From positions 310,001-374,000 of the forward strand of contig NZ_RAHT01000001.1 of the NCBI RefSeq assembly GCF_004798935.1: DNA of 64,000 nucleotides. The letters run 5' to 3'. The notes under the pieces are model-generated. The model saw only the letters and a program-made list of their open reading frames with translations, had not been told where the DNA came from and did not search any database. The position numbers were made by a program, and so were the translations under genes. Source of the stretch: Ningiella ruwaisensis (GTDB lineage Bacteria; Pseudomonadota; Gammaproteobacteria; Enterobacterales; Alteromonadaceae). Of this stretch, positions 62,135-64,000 are shown piece by piece. Position 1 is the first letter of the stretch. Every line of letters starts with the position of its first letter.

Positions 62135-64000
62135 TATTCCTCCGGAGTCGGTCGGTGAACCGAAGTAAGCTTGCCTAAATTCGCTAATATCAACAAAGTA
62201 GCGCCAACCACTGTGAGATATACACCTAAATCAAAAATTAACGCGCTGGCGAGTTCAATCTCACCAATGCCGGGAATATCAAAATAATCGAACCAGGTTG
62301 TCATAAATGGTCTGTCAAAGAACCAGCTTCCTACTCCTGTTAGTGCAGCGATTAATACACCCCAGGCAATAAGCGATTGATAAGACACCTTGATCCTCGG
62401 CTGCAGCCAGTCGACCCCGTGAGCGATGTATTGTTGGATAATAGCCACCGAGGTGATCAAGCCTGCGATAAATCCACCTCCAGGCATGTTATGACCGCGC
62501 AAAAAGATGTAAAAAGAGACTAAAAGCGCCAGCGGTAATAAGCTTTGGGAAATCATTACCAGAATTGGAGGGTGACGATCAGTGGCAAACGGAATGCCTT
62601 TTTCATTTGCAGTTGGCATCGACAATCTAACCCTTGCCAACAACTTAAATATGCCTAAAGCAGCAATACCCAGCACTAATATTTCACCTAAGGTATCAAG
62701 CCCCCTGAAGTCTACCAAAATGACGTTTACCGCGTTGGTGCCACCACCGCCGGTTTTACTGTTCGCTATGAAGAAGTCTGAAATGCTATCGAGCGGTTGC
62801 GTAATAAACGCGTAGTTAATAGTCGCGACTAAGCCGCCAATTGCTGCGGCAATCCCCACATCCCTCACAACCCGTGAGGGTGATGATTCTGACGGTGTTT
62901 TTTGCGGTAAGAAAAATAACGCCAGCATCAGCAAAATTACGGTCACCACTTCTACAGCTAATTGCGTTAGGGCGAGATCTGGTGCAGAAAATCGTGCAAA
63001 GGCGATAGATACGATTAGCCCAACTACTGATAGAGTGATAAGAGCAACCATCCGCTTGCGATGATAAATAACGGTTGCCAGCGCGCTTAGGCAAAGGATT
63101 ACACCGGCAGTAATCTCAACGCCCGTCACAGGCTGATTTGGCAAATGAAATGCCGTTGTTTCCAGGTTGATCAACGGCACAGCCACAATAATAATCGTGA
63201 AAATCAGTAAGGCTGCGACATAACGTTGTAAGGAGCCATTGCTGATTTTTTCATGTATCGCGGTCGCATAGCCAACGAGATTTTGCATTACGCCTTCAAA
63301 AATGAGCTTTTCGTCTTTTTCCTTAAACTGTGCCTGAAAACGGTATAAGTGACCACGGTAGGCATAGACAACAAGCCCTCCTCCAATCGCAATAACGCTC
63401 ATTAACAAGGGCAAATTAAAGCCGTGCCAAATCGATAAACTGTAGTATGGCAACTCACTCATAAGCACAGCACTTGCCGCTGCCTGTAAAAAGTCACCTA
63501 TCATCAGCGCTGGAAAAATACCAACCAGCAAGCAAAGGGCTACAAGGATCTCGATAGGAATTTTCATGTATCGAGGAGGCTCATGAGGCGTTTTTGGCAG
63601 GTCGATTGGCTGACCGTTAAAAAATACATCGTGTATAAATCGCATGGAGTAAGCAACGGCGAATATACCCGCCAAAGTCGCCAATACGGGTATCATCCAG
63701 GATAAAAATCCTAAGGCACCCTGATGTAAGGTTTCGGCCAAAAACATCTCTTTTGACAGAAAACCATTAAATAAAGGCACGCCTGCCATCGATGCCGCTG
63801 CCACCATGGCCAACGTCGCGGTATGGGGCATAAATTGCCATAAGCCATTCAATTTACGCATATCACGAGAGCCAGACTCGTGGTCGATGATCCCGGCTGC
63901 CATAAATAAGGAGGCTTTAAATACTGCATGATTCATAATGTGGAACAGAGCTGCCACTGCTGCCAGTTTTGTGTCCATCCCCAACAGAAGTGTAATCAGG
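62134..64000 (-). CDS. mrpA: Mrp-type Na+/H+ antiporter subunit A/B fusion, C-terminal part, cut by window edge
   Basis: The frame stays open to the window end, so the N-terminus is missing. At least 620 residues are seen: the end of the NuoL-like part with [20 protein letters not shown] and [17 protein letters not shown], the MrpA C-terminal extension ([20 protein letters not shown]), and then a complete MnhB domain ([32 protein letters not shown]). A single A-B fusion (PhaAB type) replaces separate mrpA and mrpB. The complex extrudes Na+ at the expense of the proton gradient and supports salt and alkali tolerance. Confidence 0.95.
   Translation of the reverse strand, partial: LITLLLGMDTKLAAVAALFHIMNHAVFKASLFMAAGIIDHESGSRDMRKLNGLWQFMPHTATLAMVAAASMAGVPLFNGFLSKEMFLAETLHQGALGFLSWMIPVLATLAGIFAVAYSMRFIHDVFFNGQPIDLPKTPHEPPRYMKIPIEILVALCLLVGIFPALMIGDFLQAAASAVLMSELPYYSLSIWHGFNLPLLMSVIAIGGGLVVYAYRGHLYRFQAQFKEKDEKLIFEGVMQNLVGYATAIHEKISNGSLQRYVAALLIFTIIIVAVPLINLETTAFHLPNQPVTGVEITAGVILCLSALATVIYHRKRMVALITLSVVGLIVSIAFARFSAPDLALTQLAVEVVTVILLMLALFFLPQKTPSESSPSRVVRDVGIAAAIGGLVATINYAFITQPLDSISDFFIANSKTGGGGTNAVNVILVDFRGLDTLGEILVLGIAALGIFKLLARVRLSMPTANEKGIPFATDRHPPILVMISQSLLPLALLVSFYIFLRGHNMPGGGFIAGLITSVAIIQQYIAHGVDWLQPRIKVSYQSLIAWGVLIAALTGVGSWFFDRPFMTTWFDYFDIPGIGEIELASALIFDLGVYLTVVGATLLILANLGKLTSVHRPTPEE

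Overview
The window is a contiguous stretch of core chromosome from a marine-type gammaproteobacterium. Gene content and order suggest Alteromonadales, an Alteromonas/Glaciecola-like lineage. This is inferred from a HexR-controlled Entner-Doudoroff locus, an Mrp antiporter operon, moderate-to-low G+C, and E. coli-like synteny blocks (aat-infA-clpA-clpS-cspD, icd-rluE-mnmA-hflD-purB, hemA-prfA-prmC-ychQ-kdsA opposite lolB-ispE-prs, ubiF-miaB-ybeZ-ybeY-corC-lnt). I see no phage, plasmid, insertion sequence, CRISPR array or defence island.

Layout. 1-12.5 kb: central sugar metabolism. The 5' end of malQ diverges from gap, which is followed by yeaD and an unrecognised membrane protein. A minus-strand operon zwf-pgl-edd-glk-eda runs from glucose to pyruvate plus glyceraldehyde 3-phosphate by the Entner-Doudoroff route. 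hexR-pykA diverges from it. 15-base HexR-like palindromes lie before gap and before zwf, so one repressor probably ties the locus together. 12.5-18.1 kb: ydjA, sppA, sprT, a BamA-like outer-membrane protein and yfbV. 18.4-24.6 kb: trxB, then the bacterial N-degron set (aat, bpt, clpS, clpA) around infA and cspD. 24.8-31.5 kb: icd, rluE, mnmA, hflD, purB and a membrane-bound class III nucleotide cyclase with an altered catalytic residue.

31.7-45.5 kb: the kdsA/ychQ/prmC/prfA/hemA operon opposite lolB-ispE-prs, a small lipoprotein, an intergenic region with a 75-bp tandem duplication, rplY-pth-ychF and hrpB. 45.7-46.1 kb: four tRNA genes (Met, Leu, two identical Gln) behind a good sigma-70 promoter. 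46.1-53.3 kb: a 1328-residue propeller/GGDEF/EAL sensor, an AGCS amino-acid symporter, a previously easy-to-miss 57-residue two-helix membrane protein, and ubiF. 53.5-59.0 kb: miaB-ybeZ-ybeY-corC-lnt. 59.1-64.0 kb: the mrpAB-C-D-E-F-G operon, cut by the window end.

Most of the window is ordinary housekeeping sequence. The points most worth a second look are the cyclase with Val in place of the catalytic Asn, lnt apparently initiating at CTG, the unannotated 57-aa membrane protein, the 75-bp repeats, a 15-bp perfect palindrome upstream of malQ, and the HexR site pair before gap. I found no convincing new multi-gene system.
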